Positions 54,427 to 64,000 of a stretch of DNA of 64,000 bases are shown here, in pieces. The first letter of the stretch is position 1; each line of letters opens with the position of its first letter. Source of the DNA: Pleurotus djamor (Eukaryota > Basidiomycota > Agaricomycetes > Agaricales > Pleurotaceae). Location: positions 1-64,000 of the forward strand of contig JAPEVF010000012.1 of the NCBI GenBank assembly GCA_029747585.1. Direction: 5' to 3'. The notes under the pieces were generated by a model. The model worked only from the letters and a program-made list of their open reading frames with translations. It ran no database searches and was not told where the DNA came from. Both the position numbers and the translations under genes were made by a program.

Positions 54427-54914
54427 ATGGCCAGCAAAACCAGCGACCCCCGCGATTCGTCTTTGGAAGTCAAGCTAACCATGCCAAATACATGGTACAA
54501 GGACGCGGGAGGTTTGTGTTTTGAACATTGGTGCAGGGAAATGCAGCACTGACAGGAACTTCTTCGCTAGACCCACTGAGCATTTCAGGCATGTTCTTAT
54601 CTGGCCTCATTATGGTAACACGCAACCGGTGGGCACCTTATTTCTAGAAATAGCCCAACCATGAACTTACGGCCTGTATAGCCTACTCGCATGGCCAGCA
54701 ATCCTGTTCGCGGTCAATTCGTGGATCAACCAACACCCTCTACGCACGAAGGAAGGCAGTGCGAACGCTTTGACCAATCTTTCGTACGTAAACACAGCTC
54801 AGACAGTGCTTTTCAACGTAATGATAGTTCCTTGTCCCTAGAATGTGTGCCATGGCTCTCCTCGCGTCTTACATGCCTCTAGTCGTCATCTCGAATAATC
54901 CCAACCCTTTGTAA
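54427..54914 (+). CDS. PAT-complex subunit Asterix-like (WDR83OS family)
   Basis: A small ER membrane chaperone subunit that protects transmembrane helices during insertion. Four exons (54427-54511, 54571-54628, 54682-54783, 54842-54914) give 105 residues, the family length (about 106). The protein starts MASKTSDPRDSSLE and has three hydrophobic segments: SISGMFLSGLIM, LLAWPAILFAVNSWINQHPL and MCAMALLASYMPLVVI. The order and spacing, with a short polar N-terminus and basic loop (TRNR, RTKEG), match Asterix. Identification rests on length, topology and scattered residues, not on a sharp motif. No single exon is longer than 102 nt. Confidence 0.72.
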
Positions 54915-55088
54915 GCCTCGTCGCTCTAATATGATACCCGTACACGCGTTTGTTGGACTCCGGCGCTACCAACCATGCGTGTTCTGTGCAAAATCAAAAA
55001 ATCTAGGCCCATGCGAAAACTGGTTTGATAATAGTGGCGTCCTTGATATGGCGCGTTGCTGCGGTTGTGAGCACCTCATCCACCCACC

Positions 55089-56822
55089 ATGAAGCTGCTT
55101 CTACAGGCTATGCAGGCGTTCGCCTTCGCGAGAGCTCTGCAAGTACCTTTGGTCCAAGATCCTCTGCCAGCAAACCAAGAGTCAGCGTGGGACTTGAACG
55201 TGCCCCTTCCGGGTGATACGACAAGTCACCTTATCTTCGACACGGTCGCTTCGCTCCTTCAACATTGGCCGAACACCAGGTATCGGAATGGTATGTAGGC
55301 TCGTTCGCAGATCACTTGACGTCAGTTTCTTGATTAAACTCTAGGCCACAACTTCGTGCCCGGTTACGTGCCCCCAGGGACGCTTCTTTATCATGGTCGA
55401 CCGAATAACGAAGTTCCTTCCATCCCGGAATGGGTTGCCACTGATCCCGAGCATTCACTGCTTTTCTGTCGAGAAGAGTGTTGGCACCTCACACTCGTGA
55501 CTACCAGGCCTTTGAAAGTTCTCTATTTCGATGGAAGCAGCGCGGCGAAAATGTTGAACGGCTCTATGGATAGTCAGGATATCCTTCTTTGGGGAGCAGC
55601 GAAGCCCGAATTTGTGTTCGCAGAACGCCTTCGAATCGCTGAACTATGCGAATGGGGACGAGCGTACGGCGTAGATGGTTATGTCAGGATGGAAATGGAT
55701 TTGTGCGTGCCCTTGTTTTCTTATCAGATAAGCTAGCTCACCCTCCACCAGTGAGATCATGCTCTGCGATTTTTCATCCGGCGTTGAAACGTCCTCCTTC
55801 CTTAACCTCACGAGCCAACACGATTGGCGCGGTCGTCAACCCTCGTACGAAGTGATAATTGCTGGTTCCTGGCACAACAACTATCCTGGAGAGACCCGTA
55901 TCGTCCTTGATTTATCTCGTCTCGTGTCCGGTTACGACGTCTCCTTATTTCCCTCCCTTATCAAACGTCGAAGAGGTCAAGAACGTTGGCAGCATCGCTT
56001 GGATGGCATGAGCGACACAGACGTTGCTACGCTTCAATCCAAAGTTGCTGACTTTCTCCGTGATGACACGAATCTTTCCATGCATCGGGTCGACTGGGCG
56101 ACGCTCATTAAGACCATTTACAACCGCTACTCTGACAGGCTACCCATCGTCCAGTACCTCATAAACAATTCGACGAGCTCGGGATATACACTGGATAGCG
56201 CTCAGAAAATTCAACGCCAACTTAGGACTATGCTGAGCCCATATATATTGGGTAGGGTCGTCCCCAGCACTAGTGGTAACTTGTGGGCCTCCCCGATCTA
56301 TAAAGAATGCTCCGTTTCGCACACATCGTACATCGCTAGCGTGAAGCCGACTCTCACACCCTCAGAACAAACGATCCTTCTCTCTGTTGAAGAGACCAGC
56401 CAGGAGATATGTCGTATTATCACAAGGATGTGGGCGGATGGCGTGGTGGCAGGGATAGACAAGGCTGAAGGGTCCAGCAACCGTGACTTGCAAACTCTTG
56501 TCGTGAGTTGGCGTGATGCCCTCGATGGCCTGATGAAGTGGCTAGACTGGAGTTTGTGGGTACAGTGCAACCCGGCTTGTAGCTTCGAGGTAAGAAACGA
56601 TTTTGTATAATAATATTGTTGCCTTCGAGGGCTGAATATTCGCAGGAATTCTGTTACCTCCCGACATGGCCGTTCTTTGGTCGATGGCCAGGCCAGCCTC
56701 GACCTCGACCCCATCACCCCGCCACAGAGGGCATTGGTGAAGAAGCGTCATTTGAAGACGATTGGGTCATTCCCAAACCTAAGTGTGTCCGTAGGATGGA
56801 ACCTTACAATGAGCGGCTCTGA
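55089..56822 (+). CDS. Uncharacterised 524-residue protein
   Basis: Four exons (55089-55290, 55345-55702, 55752-56589, 56646-56822) give 524 residues. The N-terminus MKLLLQAMQAFAFARALQVP is a weak signal peptide or anchor. Notable blocks are VPGYVPPGTLLYHGRPNNE, EWVATDPEHSLLFC, LYFDGSSAAKMLNG, DWATLIKTIYNRYSDRLPIV and YLPTWPFFGRWPG. I believe similar proteins occur widely in basidiomycetes and some ascomycetes as hypothetical proteins. The 'PPGTLLYHG...PEWVATD' region recalls an ADP-ribosyl or RES-type fold only loosely, and I do not assign one. Splice sites are canonical and the frame closes. Confidence 0.75.
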
Positions 56823-57224
56823 GCATGGGTAGATAGAGACCCGTCCTTACTAAGGTTATCTACTATGTATTGTGTGAGTCTAGACGAAATGATGTGCATA
56901 GAAGTAAGTATGTCACCCCGTGTATGTAGGAGCATTGCCTAAGCATCGCCGCCCTGCGCCGCCACTTTGAACTGGATCGTAAACTGCGGCGAAGGCCATC
57001 CGTGACCGCTCCCAGTCGTGTATGTTTGTTTTCCTGTGATCCTCGGATGCACTTGGGTGTAGTCTGAGTCACTGTATGGAATACGTTTTTCTATAAATTT
57101 CTGTGGGGCAGAGATGCGTTCTCACAGTCAGAACGACATTCTCACGATCAATAAACCCTATTCCATGAAATTTGGAAACCGCTGGCAGAGCAACTGAATC
57201 CTCTTTCACCGATACCCACCTCGA
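56823..57224. other. Intergenic, upstream of the YTH gene
   Basis: It holds the 3' UTR of the preceding gene and the promoter of the YTH gene. No coding frame was recognised. Confidence 0.5.
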
Positions 57225-60030
57225 ATGACTTCCCCAGCTCAAGGCAGCGGGGTTCCCGTACCTCCAGTTCCGTCGTCTCCCCCTTCGTCGGGTGGGGTGA
57301 GGAGGCATCATACCATCTCCGCCTCGTCTAGATCGGCTAGACAAGGCGCGAGGGAGATCATCTCAGAGGAATCCGCTGAGCAACACTGGACTGAAGATGA
57401 GGTCGTCGATCAGGACTGGGTTGTCCAGGGTGCTCTAGGTGCAGTCGGTGAAAAAACAAGTCTTCACAGGCAAAGTTCCTTGCCCGCTCGTTACCCTAGA
57501 AGTGAGTCTCCTCGTCGTCCTCAACGTTGTCGAGCTTGTCTGATCTCTCGGTACCCGTGTTTCTCTTCATTTATCATGAACACTACTCCATCTGCTACTC
57601 GAATGTACTCGTCGATGGTTGCACGTCCGTCTGGCTGATGCAGCCTTCCAAAATCGCGCGTCCAGGACCGGAACATCGACACCGAAACCCATGAATAGTT
57701 TGACGGCTATTGCTGGTCACGAAGGAGATGAAGAGGACTGGGAGAGGGACATGCGAGGCCTCAGCGTCAACGATGACGAGGTAAGCTAGCGGCCTGATCG
57801 CGTCAAATGGTTCATTGATCTCGCTCTCTCCGATGACCAGACTTCGGAGGCGCTGCAACACCCACAGGTTATCGATGCTGCTAACCCATCCCCTCTGTCG
57901 CCTCACTTTTCGACTCATAATCAAGCTGTTCCCTCTCCACCACCTGCAGGAGCTGCTGGTGTTCGTCGACACGTCTCCCTCACTTATGGTGCAGGAACGG
58001 GTAATCCTAGGAAGCCCGCTTCTCAGCTCAAGCGTTCTGGAACACTTCAGGCACCGCATCCACACGGTATCACTCATGCCTCTCCAGGACCACAGTTGTC
58101 AGGCCATAATACTCCCAGTCCGCCAAATGCCGAGGAGGAGGAGTACGGATTCGACCCCTACGAGTATATTGACGAATACGCTGCACCCGGAACATATGAA
58201 GGCGAATACCAGCAACAGCAAGGCCAATACAACCCAACCAGTCCCATCGGACGGTCCTCACCTTGGAACAACACTACTGCACAAGGAGGATCAGATTGGC
58301 GCGGTGCCGTACCGAACTCCGGTGGGAATATCGACGACGTCCAACGCGCTCTCACGCAACTTGAGTTGAATTCCCAAATCTATACGAATAACGCTCCTGG
58401 GACTCCGTATCAAGGTGGCCAATCCGCGCAACCACCAAGATTCAACAACTCGCAACAGCAGGGGGGTGCTCGTCAGGGCGATGGCAACAACAACCTCAAT
58501 CGTAATAACAACGGTAGTAAGTTGCATCTAGTGACCGACTTTGATGGAAGGAAAACCCCTCAAGGTCCAGCAGGAAATTCCGGACCTGCCAGCGCGTCTG
58601 CGTATGTCCCCCCAATGGGTGGTATCAGTCAACAATTNACCGGAGGAAGCAATAGAAGTGGTCCTTCTGANGCAGGATCCGCTGGTGACCGTTCCCTCTC
58701 GGGTCGCTCATCAAATCCTAACCTCGGNTATGGGTACCAACAAGGTCAAGGAAAGAATGGAAACGGCATCCCCAGCGTCCCACCNATCCCACAGCAATAT
58801 CTACAGCAACAGCGAGCATATGGCAACAATCAGCCTATCGGTGCCGGCCAGATGGGTATGGCGGCTGGACCTGGGTTCTTGAACTCTCCGATAGACGTGC
58901 CGAGCTTAATCGCTTCTAAAGGCTATAACCCTCCCAACTTCGACATTAAGCCTCAGTTCGTAAGTCTGAACAGACGGGTTCTCATTTTGTTGGTGTTGAC
59001 GTCACACAGGCCAGGTTCTTTGTCATCAAGTCGTATACGGAGGATGATGTTCATAAATCCCTCAAGTACGAAATTTGGAGCTCGACTGATCCCGGTAACA
59101 AGCGCCTCGATAAAGCCTTCAAGGAATGTTCCGGTCGGGGACCTATATATCTATTCTTCAGTGTGAACGCCAGGTCAGTGTACTGGCGATTTCTTTCGAA
59201 CTGCGATCTCAANCTNTTTCAGNGGGCATTTCTGTGGGATGGCCGAGATGCTCACACCAGTAAGTTNGNCTTCAAAGTGTCGTTCTTNGATANATANTCA
59301 TGTCTTTCAAAGGTCGATTACTCNAGGAGCAGTACAGTCTGGGCATCGGACAAATGGAAAGGNGTCTTCAAAGTTCGCTGGATCTTTGTTCGCGATATTC
59401 CCAATGTGAACCTTCGTCATATNAANTTGAAGTNCGTCGATTCATCCATGANNTNTATGTTCCTGTCTGACTTTCCCGTTTTCACCTAGCAATACCCAGG
59501 AGCGCAAACCCGTCACTAATTCACGCGACACTCAAGAGCTGCTTCCTGAAGCAGGNCAAGAAATGCTCAGAATTTTCCATACCCACCCCGCTCGAACTTC
59601 CCTNCTCCANGACTTCGCCTTNTANGAGGTATTCTCCTCGTCTTATACANANGTTCAAGTGCTTANTTAGANNCTTTTGAAGCTNCAAACCTTGCAGAAA
59701 CTACAACAGCAGCANCAACAAGTGGCCAACCCCGGCCAATCCTCACCTCCGGGTCAAATGTCGCCGCCAATGCAATCGGTATCCCCTCCTCCTCANCCTC
59801 AGTACAACATGCAAAATCCAAATGCTCTTGGATATCAGATGCCGCAAATGACTCCGATGATGCAAATGCAAATGAANATGGGTATGGGCATGGGTATGAC
59901 TGGCTCCAACTTCAACATGCCTCAGACACANGCGATGCATCAAAGCGTCATGCGTCACCCGAGTCCTNGTCCCAGCGGTGCAGCAGCCACCAACTATATG
60001 AATATCAACAGCGGNTTCTACAACGAATAA
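57225..60030 (+). CDS. YTH-domain m6A RNA-binding protein
   Basis: A reader of N6-methyladenosine in mRNA. Eight exons (57225-57501, 57644-57780, 57841-58959, 59010-59173, 59223-59259, 59313-59431, 59490-59628, 59671-60030) give about 783 residues. The first ~485 residues are low-complexity Pro/Gln/Asn/Gly sequence. The YTH domain starts [20 protein letters not shown] and continues [49 protein letters not shown] and [19 protein letters not shown]; the Trp residues of the m6A cage are in IWSS and VWASDKW. A Gln/Met-rich tail (MMQMQM, GMGMGM) follows. Many Ns in 59215-59673 stand for real bases. The domain order is that of YTHDF-type cytoplasmic readers. Confidence 0.95.
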
Positions 60031-60326
60031 TACCACCCCGTGTACGACCAGCCAGCTTCGCTCGACTATCTGCTTTGATTTAANCCTCAGTATATTTCAT
60101 TTGTCGCATGTATGTCTTCCTTATATTTTCGNTCTTGTATGCTTCTGTACATTACAGTCACGATTCTACACCTTGCTTTCATACTCATGCATCTATCTGC
60201 CTACATAGTGCTACTTACACATTTAGTTGTCACAAAGGGACACTGCACGGACTTGGACCTTTGGATGATATCGAATAAGCTATGTAATTCCTTGATGTCA
60301 AATGAATACAGATTATCTATTCTCGC

Positions 60327-62424
60327 TCATAACTTCACCCAACCTCTGCAATTCGAGGCTCCACAATGACAATCCCGAGAACCTGGGTTCTGGGGGGCCT
60401 TCCCTTTTCCCTTTCCCTTATATTCTTCCGACTCAGCCGCGGATGGATCGTAATCAACAGTTAACTCTGTGCCTTTAGGTATAGGCCTCAGAGCCACAAA
60501 TCCGAGATACGGTTGCTTCAACTTGAAAACAACGTCAGCATGTATAGAGCACACTGGTGTAGCTGAAAGAGCCAAACCTCGGGGACGGTGTCATGAACAA
60601 AGCTATAAACCCTCAAATTCGGATCGCACGAGTGACTGGAAGGAAAGAGGGCTCGATGGAAGAGACTTTGAATGCTTAATTCACACTCACTTGATGAATC
60701 TGGACCAGTTGCCTATCGAAGGGGAAGTGTGAGCTCATCGTGAAGGTCACATGGAGTGGGATCCAACTCACCACAGGTGCGCGAGTCGACCGTGAATGAA
60801 TCCGAGTCCGAGTCCTCTGAGTCGGAGTCTTGGTTGTCCAGATCAAAGCAATAGTTGCTTAGGTCTTGGGGCATTTCTTCAGCTGTCCTCCGATGCCTTT
60901 GGGTGGCGAAGTCAACCAGGAAAGGGGTTCCATATAGGAGAATGGGCTCACATCAAGAGCCTGAGTGAGTGGGTTGAGACAGAGTGTACGAGAGAGTTTT
61001 CAGGCCGTAAACTTACCCGGTGTAAATTCCGATAACTTTTCCTTCGATAATGTCCTGAGAAGATCGAACACCCCAACCACAGTGGAGCGTTTTGAACACC
61101 TCTATCGGGACATCCCTAGGTCTCTGACCAACGCGGTTGAAGCAATCAGGAGGGCATTCGCATCTCTGACACAAAGGAAATTCAGTAATGAAAGCGTAGG
61201 GGGAGAGCGGTCTTTACCGAATTACATTCAATAACCGTTGCAGCCAACGGAACTTTGAGCTTGAACGTTTGCTAAATGGCAGAGTGTGTTTGAATAACTA
61301 CTGTTGTATCAAAAACCCATACCTTTGCGGTGTATGCAAAGGTTGGGTTACCTCCGCTCCTCATAGTAGACGCATCCTGACAATCACAATTAGATGCATT
61401 GCGAGGGTCGCATCTACCATGGCTGCAGGCAAGAAGAACTCCCGGGTCCGTAGGCCGATACACGTCTGTATGACTATATTACGATGTGAACTTGACATGA
61501 TGGAGACATGAAGACCACATACCAGATGTAAGTACTTTCGACGTACTTGAATAGTGGGTCGAGGGGAGGAATTTCATTGTCGTCATTGACTATGGTGACA
61601 GGTGCCGCACCAGCATCCTCAGCAGCAGCAGACCAGAGGTCAGAAAGTTGTTTACGCCTAGTATACACGCTGTTGTATCATCAATCTGAAGCGAAAAGAA
61701 AGAAAGGCTGACTTGGAGGGTTTCTGAACGTATCTTTGCGTAGGTGGAGGCTGAGGAGGTGGAGCCCTTGCCCCTTGGCTGCGACGACCAGAGCCTGAGC
61801 GTAAACTGGAAGATGCGGTGGAACTTCGAGTCGATCTTTGACCCAAAGTTCTCGTGTTGACGCCTGGGTGGCCCTGTTTTTCTTGTAGAAGGTGAGCCAT
61901 CCGACGGACCACGCTAGAGAGTGGCTGTCTCTTCCTCAGTTGTAGCTTCGCATCGTAGGATTGGGAGCGCAGGTAGGTTTTGTTCAAATGACATTCCGAG
62001 TGGGTGAACATATTGATAGAATACGATTCTTTCGCTTGACAGCGCTCGTATACATCGTCTTCAATAGGCTTTTGAGCCGTCCGCCATTCTGTCAGAACCT
62101 TGCGGGGTAGGTCACGGCTCCTCGACCAGGTGGTGTTTGTATCATCTTCACGCTTCCAGGTCGGCCATCGAGCCTACATCCATTCTGGTGAGGATTTGGG
62201 GAGGTACACATTGAGCAAAGCAGCGTTCACACCTCATATCTGCAAAATTGAACAGTAAATATATAAGCCCGAGTAAGGGATACTAAACAGAAGCAATACC
62301 GAATTTGTTGATCTTCGTCCACTTCCTCGCCAACGATATACACAGGCCATTCACCATTTTCATTGGCACCGTCTGCGTCCCCCCAAGCCTCTTCGGGTGA
62401 GGATGAACGCCGCCATTTGGGCAT
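60327..62424 (-). CDS. clr4: Histone H3 lysine-9 methyltransferase, SUV39/Clr4 type
   Basis: It deposits H3K9 methylation for heterochromatin. Twelve exons (62424-62300, 62239-62233, 62173-61713, 61657-61523, 61473-61323, 61271-61218, 61165-61017, 60960-60952, 60896-60772, 60712-60691, 60635-60578, 60521-60327) give 496 residues; exons 2 and 8 are 7 and 9 nt. The N-terminal chromodomain runs EWPVYIVGEEVDEDQQIRYE to RWPTWKREDDTNTTWS. Pre-SET cysteines are in NASNCDCQDAS, FAYTAKQTFKLKVPLAATVI and ECNSRCECPPDCFNRVGQ. SET motifs are EVFKTLHCGWGVRSSQDI, IGIYTG, YCFDLD, GNWSRFINHSCDPNLRVYS and GTELTVDYDP. Post-SET is CHCGASNCRGW. The set of domains is complete. It starts 103 bp from the divergent TilS-like gene. 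Confidence 0.95.
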
Positions 62425-62527
62425 GATATGGGTGAACGAAGAATGTGAGGCCCTGAGGATTGTGATCGCGTCTCACAGTTTGAAACCACACACACGCGTT
62501 TGCCCCTGTCTGTGTCCAATCCAGCAA

Positions 62528-64000
62528 ATGACCACTCCCATCTCGTTGGTCGAGTTTGCAAAGTTCTTTCGGAACTGTGTCCCCCCGGCGGGCTGGTCAA
62601 AAACTATATGTAAGCTGTTTTTACCCTTCAACGCTCCTCAACAATAACTCAATCCTCTAAATAGCTGTCGCGAATTCCGGAGGCCCCGATTCCATATGTC
62701 TTCTCTTCTTGATCAACAGTTTCCTCAAGGAGGCTGTTGGAGAAGTAGACTTGCCACAGAAAGTGATATCGCTTTCAGTGGACCATAAACTTCAGGAATC
62801 ATCATCAGATATGGCGGAACAAGCTGGCGACGCGGCTCGGCAGCTTGGTATCGAACATCATACGCTCCCGGTACCATGGTCAACCCCACCGTTTCCACCA
62901 GCACCAATTGGGAAGTCTACACTGGAATTAACGGCGAGACTGGCGCGATTTCATGTCCTATTCGAGGCAATGAAGCGTGAAAGCTCTTCCGTGCTTGCAC
63001 TGGGTCATCACGCCGACGACCAGGTTGAAACCTCATTGCAGCGTCTGGCGAAAGGTACAACGGAGATCGGAGCGGGCGGAATGAGGAGATGTCGACGTTG
63101 GGGCATGGGGTATGGGTCCGCAAGCTCAATCGGCTGGGCAGGACACGAAGGTCTTAGTCGGTGGATGATTCGTCCTCTGCTGCCAGTTGGTAAGGTACGT
63201 GCTTCTTCAACCGAGGCGACTTGTCTTATGATGATGGTCACCTAGGATAGGATACTGGCGACCTGTGAAGAGAATAACTTGTCCTACGTGACGGACTCAA
63301 CGAACTTCCAACCAGCACTCACTCTGCGCAATGCAATCCGTCATGTAATCAAGGAACAACCTGAAGGTATGTTCCATGTCTTCCAGAGAGGCGGGTTATT
63401 GAAAACTGCCCAGATCTGAAGGCGTTCGCTGAGACACTCCCCCTCCACATTCGTGAATCCCTTCTTAAAATCGAACAACGGTCCAATTCACTTGAAACAG
63501 TTTCTTTGGATCTCNCCGGCGGCGTAGGCCAGCTTCGAGCAGCTGTCTCTGCGCTTAGCCGTCGCGTTGATGACGTAGACAACGAAGGTTAGTCTTCTCT
63601 CCTCTTCCTCATGTTCCTTTGCGCTAACCCACTCTTAGTCGATACATATATCAAAAACATCGGACTCCCAGCACCACCGGGTACATTCATCATCTCTCAC
63701 CCAGCCGCCCTTCAAATCACCGACAGAGCACTCCGCGGTCGAATCGTCCAACGTATCATGCGATATGTGTCCTTTCATCCATGGGGCACCATCCGTGCAG
63801 ACGGTAATCGTCGTTCGCACAGTTTGAACCAAATTATAGACAGGGTATGGCATCCCCAACCTCACTCTCAGGCGATCTTCGTCGCTGGAGGNGGTGTCGC
63901 TTGGATTCCTGCCTGGCTTCGCACCGGAGGCACTGGGGACCAACGAATAAACTATTTCCGTCGTCACCAGCCTGCGCATGGTCCTGGCACACCTGTATGG
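62528..64000 (+). CDS. tRNA(Ile)-lysidine synthase (TilS)-like PP-loop ATPase, partial
   Basis: Five visible exons (62528-62609, 62665-63194, 63246-63366, 63414-63587, 63639 to the window end). The P-loop-like motif is VANSGGPDSICLLFLINSFL, and the rest of the N-PP fold includes KVISLSVDHKLQESSSD, LGIEHHTLPVPW, RFHVLFEAMKRE and LALGHHADDQVETSLQRLAKG; the last is diagnostic of TilS. IRPLLPVGK, YVTDSTNFQPALTLRNAIRH and an N-terminal region without signal are also typical. It should modify tRNA-Ile C34 to lysidine, as expected in mitochondria. The gene is truncated at base 64000. Normal 50-60-nt introns argue against bacterial contamination. Confidence 0.88.

Noticed and set aside
62528..64000. 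Bacterial contamination or recent transfer for the TilS-like gene
   Set aside because: The gene has four normal fungal introns and shares a short promoter with a native fungal gene.

Overview
The window is nuclear DNA from a filamentous basidiomycete, very probably a mushroom-forming agaricomycete. Genes are packed tightly on both strands. Most are split by 2 to 15 spliceosomal introns of about 45-70 nt. The content fits: two eight-cysteine class I hydrophobins, a CBM1-GH5 cellulase, an SUV39/Clr4-type methyltransferase, F-box proteins and small secreted proteins. The sequence is a draft. Several N characters inside exons behave as extra bases, because the reading frame is intact only without them (17635, 42226, 47189, 47199, 47608). 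Others, such as those at 58638-58785 and 59223-59950, stand for real bases. Exon boundaries below were read by eye from splice sites, frame and family conservation; for nearly every gene the phases close exactly.

Layout. 1-12.5 kb: a sacsin-like ATPase fragment, an MRM2-type rRNA methyltransferase, septin CDC12, the CBM1-GH5 endoglucanase, a small secreted protein, proteasome subunit beta-4 and the DEAH helicase PRP43. 13-21 kb: an 867-bp inverted-repeat element, a single-pass membrane protein, an AHP1-type peroxiredoxin, and a second PRP43-like gene with the same ten-exon structure but ruined catalytic motifs. 22-28 kb: hydrophobin, beta-tubulin, hydrophobin, then a block of hairpins and telomere-like repeats. 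28-36.5 kb: a NOSIP-like ubiquitin ligase, an unknown protein, an F-box/LRR protein, a DJ-1 protein and two tandem paralogous small secreted proteins. 36.5-46.3 kb: butanediol-type dehydrogenase, a GDP-fucose-type nucleotide-sugar transporter, FAD synthase, ribosome factor YTM1, then GDP-fucose synthase and GDP-mannose 4,6-dehydratase in tandem. 46.5-64 kb: F-box/WD40 protein, secreted lipase, CorA-type transporter, the PAT-complex protein Asterix, an unknown 524-residue protein, a YTH-domain m6A reader, a Clr4/SUV39 H3K9 methyltransferase, and a TilS-like PP-loop ATPase that runs off the right end.

Most genes are unrelated housekeeping loci. Two groupings suggest joint function. GDP-mannose dehydratase, GDP-fucose synthase and the probable GDP-fucose transporter lie within 8 kb and together would make GDP-L-fucose and carry it into the Golgi. 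The PRP43 pair is a duplication in which one copy keeps all helicase motifs and the other is predicted to be ATPase-dead while remaining a full-length open gene; this is the most unusual observation in the window.
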